A stretch of 64,000 bases of DNA from Streptomyces sp. NBC_00250 (GCF_036192275.1 NZ_CP108088.1:7798001-7862000), one strand, 5' to 3'; shown: positions 1 to 8,836, numbered from the stretch's first letter. Numbers and translations are program-made. Notes: generated by a model from the sequence alone, not told the origin.

Positions 1-306
1 GTGGACCATGCCCACCTCGGCCAGCGACATGCACCACGCCGATGCGACACCGGCGGCACGGCGACGGTACGCCAGAGCCCACGCCATCAGCACGGCCAGG
101 GGCAGCGTGACCAGCGTCATGAGCACCACACCGTTGAACGTGTCGAAGCAGCCGTGCCACCGCCCGGCCATGCAGCGCGGAGCGGGCATCATGAGCGGCC
201 CCCGCAGGACGAACAGGGCGCTCGCCAGGCCGAGGACGGCCAGACCGAGGAGCACGATCCTGCGCGTGCGGCCGGGCGGTGCCGGCAGGGATGCGTCGTG
301 GTTCAT
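1..306 (-). CDS. VanZ-like membrane protein, N-terminal part only
   Basis: The first 102 codons of a gene that leaves the window at its left edge. The ATG is at 306-304 on the minus strand. Visible protein: a short Arg-rich start, a first hydrophobic helix at about residues 14-34, a Cys pair in the following loop (PAPRCMAGRWHGC), a second helix at about 52-72, then SLAEVGMVH. That last motif resembles the start of the conserved block in actinobacterial VanZ-family proteins. VanZ proteins are small membrane proteins, some linked to glycopeptide resistance; most have no known role. The assignment rests on the motif and topology only, and the C-terminal half is not visible. Confidence 0.55.
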   Translation of the reverse strand, partial: MNHDASLPAPPGRTRRIVLLGLAVLGLASALFVLRGPLMMPAPRCMAGRWHGCFDTFNGVVLMTLVTLPLAVLMAWALAYRRRAAGVASAWCMSLAEVGMVH

Positions 307-648
307 GCCCCCATGGAAGGCGGAGGGCCGTTGCAGCGGCGTATGCGATTTTCGATAGGCCCGCGATACGTCATCCGCAGCCGCGGGCCCGGTGGTCCGT
401 TGGTCTCCCGATGGACCATCGGGGAGGCCGCTCACTGGGCCAATGGCTCAAGAGGTCGGCGATGAGTTGAGCCATGGGAGACCTGGATGGTTTCCTTGTC
501 GTATCCAGGTACTTTCGGCGCCGCGCAGCGCCGGGGCGGCGACGAGGCCGGTCCGGACCGCGGCGCCTTCGTCATGTCCGCGAGCCCCCACCACCCCGGG
601 ACGCCGCGCGACAGGACGGAAGGCAAGACGAGGGGGCGGTTCACCACC
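307..648. promoter_or_regulatory. Intergenic region with two inverted repeats
   Basis: This gap lies between the divergent VanZ-like gene and the FUSC gene. It holds a perfect 8-bp inverted repeat with a 1-base centre at 407-423 (CCCGATGG a CCATCGGG) and a second with 9-bp arms, ATGGCTCAA at 443-451 and TTGAGCCAT at 467-475. The first looks like a dimeric repressor site. The second is wider (15-base spacer) and could be an operator or a weak hairpin. No convincing -35/-10 pair was found. Upstream in-frame starts for the FUSC gene exist at 487 and 574, so part of this stretch might be coding. Confidence 0.4.
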
Positions 649-2154
649 GTGAAGAGGATGTTCGTGGCACCGGATCCGGGGCACGTCAGGTTGAGGAACT
701 CGCTGCGAGCCGTCATGGGCATCGCGCTCGCCGTCGCCCTCGCGGAGCTGGCCGGTCTTTCGCTGACCGCCTCGATCACCGGTGGTCTGGCGGCGCTGCT
801 CGCGCTGTTCACCGTCATGGACTCCACCGTCCGGGCGCAGGCCGTGACGACCCTGCTCCTGCCGGCCGCGGGCTTCCCCGTGCTCGCCCTGGCCACCGCG
901 CTGCACGACATCACGCTGCTGCGCGACCTCGCCTTCCTGGCCGTGGTCTTCTGCGGGGTCTACGCACGGCGCTGGGGACCGCGTGGGCACGCGCTGGGGA
1001 TCTTCGCCTTCATGAACTTCTTCACGACCCAGTTCCTCCACGCCGTCCCGGGCCAGCTCCCGGAGCTCTACGCGGCGGTGGGCATCGCCCTGGCCGCGGC
1101 GGGCGCGGTGCGCTTCGTCCTGTGGCCGCTGGAGCGCCGCATCCCTCCCGCCTCCGCGCCGGCCCCGCTGCCCGGCTCGGGGCTCTCCCGTGTGACCACG
1201 CGACAGGCGTTCCAGGCCGCGGCCGCGTGCGCCGTGGCGCTCGCGGTCGGCCAGGTGCTGTCCGAGGACCGCTGGTACTGGGCCGTGGGCACGACGTGGT
1301 GGATCTTCGTCAACACCGTGTCGCGGGGCGAGACGCTGGTACGCGGCTTCCGCCGGGTGCTGGGCACGGTGATCGGCATCGCCGTGGGCATGGTGGTCGC
1401 CATCCCGCTGAACGGGGCGGTGGCCCCCACGGCCGTCCTGGTGGCCCTCTGCGTCTTCGGGATCTTCTACACGGCGCCCGTCTCGTACAGCTGGATGATG
1501 CTGGCCGTGACCGTGATGGCGGGCCTGCTCTACGGGCTCCTCGGCGTGCTCGACCCGGCGCTGCTGGTCCTGCGCCTGGAGGAGACGGCCGTCGGCGCGG
1601 TCTGCGCCGCGCTCGCCGTGCTCCTCATCCTACCGGTCACCACGCACGCGATCAACGACGCCTGGATCCAGCGCGCCCTGCAGGGCGTCCGGTCCGCCAC
1701 GTCCGCCTCCCTGCGGCGCCTGTCCGGTGACGAGGACGCCGACCCGACCCCCCACGCCGCCGAGCTGGAGCTGCTGCTCGGACGGGTGCGCCTGTCCCTC
1801 GCGCCCCTCGTCCATCCGCTGAGTCCCTTCCGGGGCCGGAAGGCCCGGGCCCGTCAGGTGCTGGCGCTCCTCGACGAGTGCGCCGACGAGGTGCGTGGGC
1901 TCACCGCGGTGGCGGCCGACCCGGCCGCGAGCCACGACGCCCGCCTCGCGGCTGCCTGCTGGCGCGTCGAGGCGGCGGTGGAGCGGCTGACGTCGCCCCG
2001 GGGCGGACGCGGGGAAGGGGCGCCGACGGCCGCTGCGGCCGCTCCGGCCGCCGGTCAGGTCGCTCTCGACCACGTCAGCGGTCTGGAGAAGCTGCTCGCC
2101 GCGCTCGACGAGCCGCTGCGGACGCCCCCGGGCTCGTTGCTCGTTCGCTCCTGA
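649..2154 (+). CDS. FUSC-family integral membrane protein (aromatic acid exporter type)
   Basis: About 501 residues. Two hydrophobic blocks (roughly residues 18-150 and 190-330), each made of several short membrane helices, are followed by a long soluble C-terminal region with Leu/Arg/Glu-rich helices. This duplicated layout is that of the FUSC/YccS/aromatic-acid-exporter group; in some members it exports aromatic acids, but no substrate can be read here. The GTG at 649 is chosen because the conserved part begins directly after it and an aggggg stretch lies 12 bases upstream; in-frame starts at 487 and 574 would add a poor, Pro/Arg-rich leader. The stop codon sits inside the first unit of a 21-bp tandem repeat. 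Confidence 0.75.
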   Translation: MKRMFVAPDPGHVRLRNSLRAVMGIALAVALAELAGLSLTASITGGLAALLALFTVMDSTVRAQAVTTLLLPAAGFPVLALATALHDITLLRDLAFLAVVFCGVYARRWGPRGHALGIFAFMNFFTTQFLHAVPGQLPELYAAVGIALAAAGAVRFVLWPLERRIPPASAPAPLPGSGLSRVTTRQAFQAAAACAVALAVGQVLSEDRWYWAVGTTWWIFVNTVSRGETLVRGFRRVLGTVIGIAVGMVVAIPLNGAVAPTAVLVALCVFGIFYTAPVSYSWMMLAVTVMAGLLYGLLGVLDPALLVLRLEETAVGAVCAALAVLLILPVTTHAINDAWIQRALQGVRSATSASLRRLSGDEDADPTPHAAELELLLGRVRLSLAPLVHPLSPFRGRKARARQVLALLDECADEVRGLTAVAADPAASHDARLAAACWRVEAAVERLTSPRGGRGEGAPTAAAAAPAAGQVALDHVSGLEKLLAALDEPLRTPPGSLLVRS

Positions 2155-2273
2155 CAACTCCGGCGTTGTTCCTGACAGCTCCGAGACCACTCCTGGCGAC
2201 TCCGGCACCGTTTCCGGCGACTTCGGCACGGTTCTCGGTGGCTCCCGGTCACGGTTCCCGGCGACGGCTCCCC
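2149..2273. repeat. Degenerate 21-bp tandem repeat starting on the FUSC stop codon
   Basis: Units begin at 2149, 2170, 2191, 2212, 2233 (23 bp) and 2256. The first two read tcctgac..ctccg, so each carries an in-frame TGA (2152-2154 and 2173-2175). In the third the TGA has become TGG. Divergence grows with distance from the gene. No gene or clear hairpin is present in this stretch; it ends about 90 bases before the next start. Confidence 0.6.
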
Positions 2274-2365
2274 GCACAGCTCGGCTCTTTGGTCTAGACC
2301 GCCTGCTACCGTCGGCCGCACGAAGGCCGGTCGACCGTGACCGGCACCGGGACAGGGGAGGCGTC

Positions 2366-3415
2366 GTGGGCGGCACAGGGACGGTTCGGGGCCGGGGCGC
2401 GGTACGGGCGTACATCGGCTCCTTCACCTCGGCGGGCGGGCGGGGCGTCCTCGCCGCCGACGTGGACGCGGAGACGGGCGCGCTGACCGTCACCGGCGGC
2501 AGCGACGCCGTCGCCGACCCCTCCTTCCTCGCCCTCGCGGGCCCCGTGCTCCACGCCGTGTCCGAGACCGAGTCCGGCGCCGTGGCCGCCTTCGACATCA
2601 GCGGGCCCGTACCCAGGCCACTCGGCTCGCCCGTGCCCGTCGACGGCGCCGCGCCCACCCACCTCGCCCTCGCCGACGGGCACCTCCTCACCGCCAACTA
2701 CACCTCCGGCAGCGTCACCGCCCTGCCTCTCGCCGAGGACGGCACCGCCCGCCCCGCCACGGCCGTCCTGCGGCACGAGGGCCGCGGACCCGTCACCGCG
2801 CGCCAGGCCCGCCCGCACGCCCACCAGGTTCTCCCCGACCCCAGCGGCCGGTGGGTCGTCAGTGTGGACCTCGGCACCGACTCCGTACGGATCTGCGCAC
2901 TCGACGCCGCCACCGGGACGCTCACCCTCCACGGCGAGACCGCGCTGCGCCCCGGCACCGGACCGCGCCATCTCGCCTTCCACCCGGCAGGCACGCACGC
3001 GTACGTCCTGAACGAGCTGGAACCCACGCTCACCGTCTGCCGCTGGGACGCCGAGGCCGGCGTGCTCGAGCCGCTCGCCGAGACCCCCGTCGTCCCCGAG
3101 GGCACCCCCGGACCCAGCTACCCCTCCGAGGTGGTCGTCGCCCCCGACGGGCGCTTCCTGTGGGCCGCCGTGCGCGGCGACGACACGCTCGCCGTGCTCG
3201 CCCTCGAAGGCGACGGGGCCGCCCTGGTCGCCACCGTGCCCTGCGGCGGTACCTGGCCCCGCGATCTGACCCTCGCCCCGTCCGGTCGGCACCTGTACGC
3301 CGCGAACGAGCGCTCCGGCGACGTCACCTGGTTCACCCTCGACCCGGAGACCGGGATCCCCGCGCGCGGGGGCTCGGTCGAGGCCCCGGCGGCCTCCTGC
3401 GTCGTCTTCGGCTGA
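2366..3415 (+). CDS. Lactonase family beta-propeller protein
   Basis: 349 residues of repeated blades with motifs such as YIGSFT, THLALADG, HAHQVLPDP, PRHLAFHP, NELEPTLTV, PSEVVVAPDGRF, PRDLTLAPSGRHLYAAN. This is the seven-bladed propeller of the 6-phosphogluconolactonase (YbhE/Pgl) and carboxy-cis,cis-muconate cyclase superfamily. The predicted role is hydrolysis of a sugar lactone in the cytoplasm (no signal peptide), though many actinobacterial members are uncharacterised. GTG start with a strong aggggagg at 2354-2361. It is a single gene, followed by a convergent terminator. A named pgl assignment would be overreach, because the family is broad. Confidence 0.8.
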   Translation: MGGTGTVRGRGAVRAYIGSFTSAGGRGVLAADVDAETGALTVTGGSDAVADPSFLALAGPVLHAVSETESGAVAAFDISGPVPRPLGSPVPVDGAAPTHLALADGHLLTANYTSGSVTALPLAEDGTARPATAVLRHEGRGPVTARQARPHAHQVLPDPSGRWVVSVDLGTDSVRICALDAATGTLTLHGETALRPGTGPRHLAFHPAGTHAYVLNELEPTLTVCRWDAEAGVLEPLAETPVVPEGTPGPSYPSEVVVAPDGRFLWAAVRGDDTLAVLALEGDGAALVATVPCGGTWPRDLTLAPSGRHLYAANERSGDVTWFTLDPETGIPARGGSVEAPAASCVVFG

Positions 3416-3446
3416 GCCGACCCGAGCGGCGGCGCCAGGGGTACGC

Positions 3447-3483
3447 CGAAGGGCCCGCACCGGAGATCGGTGCGGGCCCTTCG
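3447..3483. terminator. Bidirectional terminator hairpin
   Basis: Perfect 15-bp stem (3447-3461 with 3469-3483) and a 7-base loop, between the convergent lactonase-like and CbiX-like genes. No U-tract, as usual in high-GC actinobacteria. Confidence 0.85.
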
Positions 3484-3507
3484 ACGTACGGGCTCGGGTC
3501 GCGGTCC

Positions 3508-4431
3508 TCAGAGCGAGGGCGCGCCGTGCGGCTGCTGCGGCGGGATGCCCAGAGCGGCCGTGTACTGCGAGAACACCAGCTTGCCGATGGCCGGGTAGGC
3601 ACCCAGCGGCTCGGCGGCGGCACACCCGGCCTCCTTGGAGGCCTCGTCGAGCAGGCCGTCGGCCAGCTCGGGGCCGATCAGGTAGGGGGCGAGGGCCAGC
3701 TGCTCGGAACCGGTGGCACGCAGCTGCTCGGCGACGGAGGCGATCGAACCCTCCTGGTCGAGGGCTGCGGCCATCACCGGCACGGCGAGGCGCGCGGCGA
3801 GCAGCATGCCGGTGATCCCGGCGGCCTGCACGGCCTCCTCGCCACCGACCGTGGCCAGGATGATGCCGTCGGCGGCCGTCGCGACCGTGAAGAGCCGGGC
3901 GCGGTCGGCACGGGCCAGACCCGCCTCGGAGAGACGCACGTGCAGCGCCTCGGCGAGCAGCGGGTGCGGGCCGAGGACGTCGGTCAGCTCGGCGGTGTTG
4001 CCGGCGTCCATGACGGCCTGGCGGACCTGGCGCGTCTGGGCGCTGTCCGGACCCGCGAGGAGCGGCACGACGACCGCGGCGGGGCCGGTGGGGGCGCTGA
4101 CCTCGCGGCCGGCGGCCAGAGCCAGCTCGTACCGCTCGTGGCGCAGGGTGGCGGCGGCCGTGAGAACGGTCGCCAGCGTGGGGTACTCGCTGTCGTCGCC
4201 TTCGAGGAAGCCGATCAGGGCATCGAGACCGGGCAGCTCGGAACGGGCGATGCTCACGACCTCTTCGGCCAGTGAGCGTATGGCGGCGGACGGCGCGCCG
4301 GGCACAGCGAGAACCAGTGCGGGAGCGCCCTCGGGCGCCGCCGCGGGTTCGGGGCGACGGTGCCGCCCGGACTGACGGGGTCGAGGCATTCGTACAGGCA
4401 GGCCGGAAGCAGGCCCATTGGGGGAGCTCAT
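3508..4431 (-). CDS. Sirohydrochlorin-chelatase-like (CbiX/SirB) protein, probably non-catalytic
   Basis: 307 residues. Two tandem halves follow the CbiX/SirB chelatase pattern: PALVLAVPGAP near the N-terminus, then GLDALIGFLEGDD, VVVPLLAG, DVLGPHPLLAEALHVRLSEAGL and LALAPYLIGP in the second half. In true chelatases the first strand ends in GHGSR and the PLLL strand is followed by a His; both supply metal ligands. Here these read VPGAP and AGPDSA, so both His are missing. The protein probably keeps the fold without inserting metal. ATG at 4431 (MSSPNG) is preferred over a farther in-frame start at 4485. It is transcribed alone. Confidence 0.65.
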   Translation of the reverse strand: MSSPNGPASGLPVRMPRPRQSGRHRRPEPAAAPEGAPALVLAVPGAPSAAIRSLAEEVVSIARSELPGLDALIGFLEGDDSEYPTLATVLTAAATLRHERYELALAAGREVSAPTGPAAVVVPLLAGPDSAQTRQVRQAVMDAGNTAELTDVLGPHPLLAEALHVRLSEAGLARADRARLFTVATAADGIILATVGGEEAVQAAGITGMLLAARLAVPVMAAALDQEGSIASVAEQLRATGSEQLALAPYLIGPELADGLLDEASKEAGCAAAEPLGAYPAIGKLVFSQYTAALGIPPQQPHGAPSL

Positions 4432-4599
4432 GGCGCCGCATGCTACTGGTTTCGCCCGGCGCGCCGTCGGCTGAGGTGCGATCATGCGCCTTCTGCCCCT
4501 CTATGTCCCCTCGATGTCCCCTCCAGGACCCTCCGGGACGCGCTCCCTGCCCCCGCCACGACCCGACGCACCGCCTCCCACCTGGGCGGATGACACCCC
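4432..4599. promoter_or_regulatory. Intergenic region upstream of the CbiX-like gene
   Basis: The gap holds a short imperfect duplication, atgtcccctc, at about 4503-4525. It should contain the promoter of the CbiX-like gene (minus strand). No clear hexamers or hairpin were found. Confidence 0.3.
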
Positions 4600-5613
4600 C
4601 TAGGGAGTGTCCCGCCCGAACAGCCGTAGCAGTGAGACGTCCTCCGGCAGCCGCAGGGTGCCCGTGGCGAGGGCCGACGCGAGCGCGACCGCCCCGGCCA
4701 GCGGATCTCCGGCGGGGGACACCGTCCTGGCCTCCGGGATCCGCTCCGCGAGCGCCGCCCGCAGCGGTACGAGCAGGGGGTCGCCCATCTTGAACAGGCC
4801 CCCCGTCAGTGCCACGAGCGCCCCGGGCCCGGCGGGGCACACCGCCTCGGCGGCCTCGGCGATGTGCCCGGCCGCCCGCGCCAGGATGTCCGCCGCCACG
4901 GGGTCCGCCGCGGCGCACAGTCCCACCTCGGGGGCGAAGGAGGCGAGCACGGCGGGCCGGTCGGTACGGGGGTACAGCGTGCCCGGCAGGCCCGCCGCCG
5001 GGCCGAACAGCTTCTCGGCGCGGGCCAGGAGCGCCGCGGAACCGCCGCTGCGGCCGTCGTACGCGCGCATGGCCGCCTCCAGGCCGGCCCGGCCGATCCA
5101 GGCTCCGCTGCCGCAGTCGCCGAGGAGGTGGCCCCAGCCGTCGGCCCGCCGCCAGGACGTCAGGTCCGTGCCGAGCGCGATCATGCCCGTACCGCCCGCG
5201 ACGACGGCCCCCGGTTGCTGCCCGAGCGCCCCGGCGTACGCCGTGACCGCGTCGGCCGCGAGGGCGAGCCGTCGTACGCCCCAGGCCTCGGCGAAGGCGC
5301 CCGGCAGCTCGGCCCGCAGTTCGTCGCCGAGCGTGGCCATCCCGGCGGCGCCGACGGCCACGGCCACGACCGGCCGCGCGCCGTGAGGCTCCGTCAGGGC
5401 GCGGACGGCCGGTAGGACCTGTTCGAGGAGATGCCGGGCGGAGATCCCGCCGGGGCCGGTGCGTACCGGTTCTCGTGAGGAGCGGGTGTCGAGCACGGCG
5501 CCGCCCGCCGCCTCGGCCAGCGCGATCCGCAGCCCCGAACCGCCGGAGTCGACGCCGACGACCAGAGCGTCGGCCGGGTCGTTCACGGAATCCACGGGAG
5601 CCACAGGAGCCAC
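4600..5613 (-). CDS. BadF/BadG/BcrA/BcrD-type ATPase, N-acetylglucosamine-kinase-like
   Basis: 337 residues of the sugar kinase/Hsp70/actin fold. Phosphate-1 loop VVGVDSGGSGLRIAL is at about residues 18-32; phosphate-2 and adenosine motifs are GTGMIALG and ALTGGLFKMGDPLL. The motif DGWGHLLGDCGSGAWIGR (about 160-177) is typical of the N-acetylglucosamine kinase branch of the BadF family. Predicted reaction: ATP-dependent phosphorylation of GlcNAc or a related amino sugar from cell-wall or chitin turnover. Start is GTG at 5613 after an aaggacgg site. The preceding ung gene is divergent. No transporter is adjacent, so the substrate is inferred from the family. Confidence 0.75.
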   Translation of the reverse strand: MAPVAPVDSVNDPADALVVGVDSGGSGLRIALAEAAGGAVLDTRSSREPVRTGPGGISARHLLEQVLPAVRALTEPHGARPVVAVAVGAAGMATLGDELRAELPGAFAEAWGVRRLALAADAVTAYAGALGQQPGAVVAGGTGMIALGTDLTSWRRADGWGHLLGDCGSGAWIGRAGLEAAMRAYDGRSGGSAALLARAEKLFGPAAGLPGTLYPRTDRPAVLASFAPEVGLCAAADPVAADILARAAGHIAEAAEAVCPAGPGALVALTGGLFKMGDPLLVPLRAALAERIPEARTVSPAGDPLAGAVALASALATGTLRLPEDVSLLRLFGRDTP

Positions 5614-5723
5614 GGTGCACCGTCCTTGCCACGGGTGGGGCGGGGGAGTGGGCGGAGTCTAGGGGGTCGGCCGTGAAGGCGTCCGGACCGGGGTGTCACT
5701 GTAGGCCGGTAGAGTGACGGACC

Positions 5724-6401
5724 GTGACAGCGCGACCGTTGAACGAACTGGTGGAGCCCGGCTGGGCGGAGGCCCTGAGCCCCGTGGCGGGCCGTGTGGC
5801 GGAGATGGGCGACTTCCTGCGTGCGGAGATCGCCGCGGGCCGGACCTACCTTCCGGCGGGACGGCATGTGCTGCGGGCGTTCCAGCAGCCCTTCGACGAG
5901 GTGCGGGTCCTGATCGTGGGTCAGGACCCCTATCCGACACCGGGGATGGCGATCGGACTGAGCTTCGCGGTCGCGCCCGAGGTCCGCTCGCTGCCGGGCA
6001 GCCTGGAGAACATCTTCCGGGAGCTGCACACCGACCTTGGCATGCCCCGCCCGTCGAACGGCGACCTGACCCCCTGGACCAGCCAGGGCGTCCTCCTCCT
6101 CAACAGGGCGCTGACCACCGCCCCGCGCAAGCCGGCCGCCCACCGCGGCAAGGGCTGGGAAGAGGTGACCGAGCAGGCCATCCGCGCGCTGGCCGCCCGG
6201 GGCAAGCCGCTGGTGTCGATCCTGTGGGGCCGCGACGCCCGCAACGCCCGCCCGCTCCTCGGCGATCTGCCGGCGATCGAGTCCGCGCACCCGTCCCCCA
6301 TGTCCGCGGACCGCGGCTTCTTCGGCTCCCGGCCCTTCAGCCGCGCGAACGAACTCCTCCTGAACCAGGGCGCCCAGCCCGTGGACTGGCGCCTGCCCTG
6401 A
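5724..6401 (+). CDS. ung: Uracil-DNA glycosylase (family 1)
   Basis: 225 residues, normal for the family. The water-activating motif GQDPYPTPG is at residues 66-74 (catalytic Asp68), the uracil-binding VLLLN at about 123-127, and the catalytic HPSPMS at 189-194. It removes uracil from DNA to start base-excision repair. The usual GQDPYH carries Pro instead of His, common in actinobacterial versions. GTG start at 5724 has no Shine-Dalgarno sequence; a TAGAGT hexamer at 5710-5715 lies 8 bases before it, so the mRNA may be leaderless. Single gene, closed by a strong hairpin. Confidence 0.92.
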   Translation: MTARPLNELVEPGWAEALSPVAGRVAEMGDFLRAEIAAGRTYLPAGRHVLRAFQQPFDEVRVLIVGQDPYPTPGMAIGLSFAVAPEVRSLPGSLENIFRELHTDLGMPRPSNGDLTPWTSQGVLLLNRALTTAPRKPAAHRGKGWEEVTEQAIRALAARGKPLVSILWGRDARNARPLLGDLPAIESAHPSPMSADRGFFGSRPFSRANELLLNQGAQPVDWRLP

Positions 6402-6405
6402 CACC

Positions 6406-6439
6406 CCCGCGGCCCCGTTTCGTACGGAGGGGCCGCGGG
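6406..6439. terminator. Terminator hairpin after ung
   Basis: Perfect 11-bp GC stem (6406-6416 with 6429-6439) and a 12-base loop between convergent ung and the BNR-repeat gene. Confidence 0.8.
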
Positions 6440-6446
6440 CCAGGAC

Positions 6447-7529
6447 TCAGATCACCGCCGCCCGCACACACAGCACGTCCGGCAGGTGTTCGGCGAGAAG
6501 CTGCCAGCTGTCGCCGTCGTCCGCGCTCGCGTACACCTCGCCGTTGCGGTTGCCGAAGTACACGCCCGCAGGGTCCGCGTCGTCCGTGCACAACGCGTCC
6601 CGGAGCACCGTGCCGTAGTGGTCGCCCTCGGGCAGCCCCCGGCTCAGCGGCTCCCAGGTGGCTCCGGCGTCGGTCGTGCGGTAGACCCGGCACCGGCGGC
6701 CGGCCGGGACCCGGTCGGAGTCCGCGGTGATCGGGAAGACATAGGCGGTGTCCGGGCGGTGCGGGTGCGCGGCGACCGCGAAGCCGAAGTCGGAGGGCAG
6801 CCCGGAGCCGATGTCCGTCCAGCTGGCGCCGGCGTCGTCGCTGCGGAACACGCCCCAGTGGTTCTGGAGGTAGAGCCGGTCCAGATTGCCCGCGTCCTGG
6901 GCGATCTTGTGGACGCACTGTCCGAACACCGGGTGCGGGTCCGGCAGGAAGACCGCCGACACACCCCGGTTGGAAGGCTCCCAGGCGGCCCCGCCGTCCT
7001 GCGAGCGGAACACCCCCGCGGTGGACACCGCGACCGTGACCGCCTCGGGGTCGCGCCGGTCGGTCACCACGGTGTGCACGGCCTCGCCGCCTCCGCCCGG
7101 CACCCACTGGGAGCGGGTGGGGTGCTCCCACAGCGGGCGGACGAGCTCGAAGGACTCCCCGCCGTCCGCCGACCGGAAGAGCGCGGCCGGTTCCGTCCCC
7201 GCGTACACGACGCCGGGGGAGTGCTCCGGCGCCGGGTGCAGCTGCCAGACGCGCTCAAGGGAGGCCCCGGTGTCCTCGGGGAACTTCACGGCCGGTCGCG
7301 CCGGCTCGGTCCAGGTCTTGCCGAGGTCGTCGGAGTGGAAGACGGACGGTCCCCAGTGGGCGCTGTCCCCGCCCACGAGCAGCCGCGGCGTGGGCCCGCG
7401 GGTGTCCAGGGCGACCGAGTAGACCGCCTGCGCGGGAAAGGCCGGATCGTCGAACTCCCATCGGCCGTCGTGCCTGCGGCCGATGAAGAGTCCCTTGCGG
7501 GTGCCTACGGTGAGGAGTACGTCGGGCAT
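6447..7529 (-). CDS. BNR/WD40-YVTN-like repeat protein (sialidase-fold)
   Basis: 360 residues with repeated Asp-box-like motifs: SDDLGKTWTEP, SADGGESFELV, SQDGGAAWEPS, SDDAGASWTDI, TTDAGATWEPL and SADDGDSWQLL. These are the S-x-D-x-G-x-x-W turns of sialidase/BNR propellers. There is no signal peptide, and the catalytic Arg triad and Tyr/Glu pair of sialidases are not evident, so it is more likely a propeller of the VPS10/glycosyl-hydrolase-like group than an active sialidase. ATG at 7529 follows a GGAGG. It lies between two stand-alone genes, so context gives no function. Confidence 0.75.
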   Translation of the reverse strand: MPDVLLTVGTRKGLFIGRRHDGRWEFDDPAFPAQAVYSVALDTRGPTPRLLVGGDSAHWGPSVFHSDDLGKTWTEPARPAVKFPEDTGASLERVWQLHPAPEHSPGVVYAGTEPAALFRSADGGESFELVRPLWEHPTRSQWVPGGGGEAVHTVVTDRRDPEAVTVAVSTAGVFRSQDGGAAWEPSNRGVSAVFLPDPHPVFGQCVHKIAQDAGNLDRLYLQNHWGVFRSDDAGASWTDIGSGLPSDFGFAVAAHPHRPDTAYVFPITADSDRVPAGRRCRVYRTTDAGATWEPLSRGLPEGDHYGTVLRDALCTDDADPAGVYFGNRNGEVYASADDGDSWQLLAEHLPDVLCVRAAVI

Positions 7530-7663
7530 GGCTGCCAACCTCCAGGACGCCGTTGTCGCGGATACGGGCCAGTCTGCACCCGGCCACTGACAACGGCTCC
7601 CGGACACCCCGCGCCCCGGCTGCGCCGCCCTGATTCAGGCCCCGGCGCCCACGGGCGCGGTCC

Positions 7664-8749
7664 TCAGATCGCCCAGGCGTACTGCGGCGGCGCCGTGTGC
7701 GTCTCCGCGCCGAGGTCACGCGCGGCGCGGCGGGCCCAGGAGGCGTCGCGCAGCAGCTCGCGGCCGAGGAGGACCGCGTCGGCCTCACCGTCGGCGACGA
7801 TCTTCTCGGCCTGCTCGCTCTCGGTGATGAGGCCGACGGCGGCCACGGGCAGCCCGGTCTCCGCCCTGACGCGGGCCGCGAAGGGCACCTGGTAGCCGGG
7901 ACCCACCGGGATCTCGGCAGGTCCGCCGTTGCCGCCGCTGGAGACGTCGAGGAGGTCGACGCCGTGCTCGCGAAGAAGTGCGGCGAACCGCACGGTCTCG
8001 TCGATCGTCCAGCCCTGCTCCTGGAGCCAGTCGGTGGCGGAGATGCGGAAGAACACGGGGAGTTCCTCGGGCCACACGGCCCGCACGGCGTCGACGACTT
8101 CGAGGGCGAGGCGGGTCCGGTTCTCGAAGGAACCGCCGTACGCGTCGGTGCGGTGGTTGCTGTGCGGGGAGAGGAACTCGCCGATGAGGTAGCCGTGGGC
8201 GCCGTGCACCTCGATGACCTGGAACCCGGCGTCGAGGGCGCGGCGGGCCGCGTCGGCGAACTGCCCGGTGATCTCCCGGATCCGCTCGACGGTCAGCTCG
8301 GTCGGCACCGGGTAGCCCTCGGCGAACTCGACGGGGCTCGGCGCGACGGGCTGCCAGCCGGGGCCGCCCTCGGGGACGGGCCCGCGGCCCTCCCAGGGGC
8401 GCTTGGTGGAGGCCTTGCGTCCGGCGTGCCCGATCTGGATGCCGGGCACGGTGCCGTGGTCCTTGAGGAAGCCGGCGATGCGACCCAAGGCCTCGGTCTG
8501 GGCGTCGTTCCAGAGGCCGAGGTCCGCCGGGCTGATCCGGCCCTCGGCGGAGACGGCCGTCGCCTCGACCAGGATCAGTCCGGTGCCGCCAGTGGCCCGG
8601 GAGGCGTAGTGGGCGAAGTGCCAGTCCGTGGCGACACCCGCGTCGGGTCCGGTCATCTCCGCCGAGTACTGGCACATGGGCGCCATCCATACCCGGTTGG
8701 GGACGGTCAGCGACCGCAGGGTGTAGGGCTCGAACAGGGCGACGCTCAT
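7664..8749 (-). CDS. NADH:flavin oxidoreductase / old yellow enzyme (YqjM type)
   Basis: 361 residues forming the FMN-binding TIM barrel. PMCQYS with Cys26 is the flavin-modulating Cys of the thermophilic-like YqjM branch; other landmarks are GIQIGHAGRKAS, the substrate-binding EVHGAHGYLIGEFLSPHSN, and the phosphate-binding AVGLIT and ADAVLLGRELL. It reduces activated C=C bonds (enones, nitro compounds) with NAD(P)H. The ATG at 8749 is divergent from an ArsR-type repressor, which suggests induction by electrophiles or a related ligand. A TTGACA box on the minus strand (8818-8813) is a likely -35 for this gene. Confidence 0.92.
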   Translation of the reverse strand: MSVALFEPYTLRSLTVPNRVWMAPMCQYSAEMTGPDAGVATDWHFAHYASRATGGTGLILVEATAVSAEGRISPADLGLWNDAQTEALGRIAGFLKDHGTVPGIQIGHAGRKASTKRPWEGRGPVPEGGPGWQPVAPSPVEFAEGYPVPTELTVERIREITGQFADAARRALDAGFQVIEVHGAHGYLIGEFLSPHSNHRTDAYGGSFENRTRLALEVVDAVRAVWPEELPVFFRISATDWLQEQGWTIDETVRFAALLREHGVDLLDVSSGGNGGPAEIPVGPGYQVPFAARVRAETGLPVAAVGLITESEQAEKIVADGEADAVLLGRELLRDASWARRAARDLGAETHTAPPQYAWAI

Positions 8750-8820
8750 GACGGACTCCGTTTCGGGATGCCTCGAAGGACGCTAGTACGGTAACCATCG
8801 TAGTACGGCACCTGTCAAAC

Positions 8821-8836
8821 TACGAGGGTCCTCGTA
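8821..8836. promoter_or_regulatory. Palindromic operator between OYE and ArsR genes
   Basis: Perfect inverted repeat TACGAGG gt CCTCGTA. It sits between a CTGTCA-like -35 (8812-8817) and the TACAAT -10 (8835-8840) of the arsR-type gene, and just upstream of the TTGACA on the opposite strand. Binding here would block both promoters. A direct repeat TAGTACGG (8784-8791 and 8801-8808) lies on the OYE side and may be a second contact. Confidence 0.65.

Noticed and set aside
2306..5632. A 1108-residue open frame on the minus strand
   Set aside because: It is antisense to the lactonase gene and out of frame with the CbiX-like and BadF genes. Arg/Gly/Pro-rich composition is a high-GC shadow.
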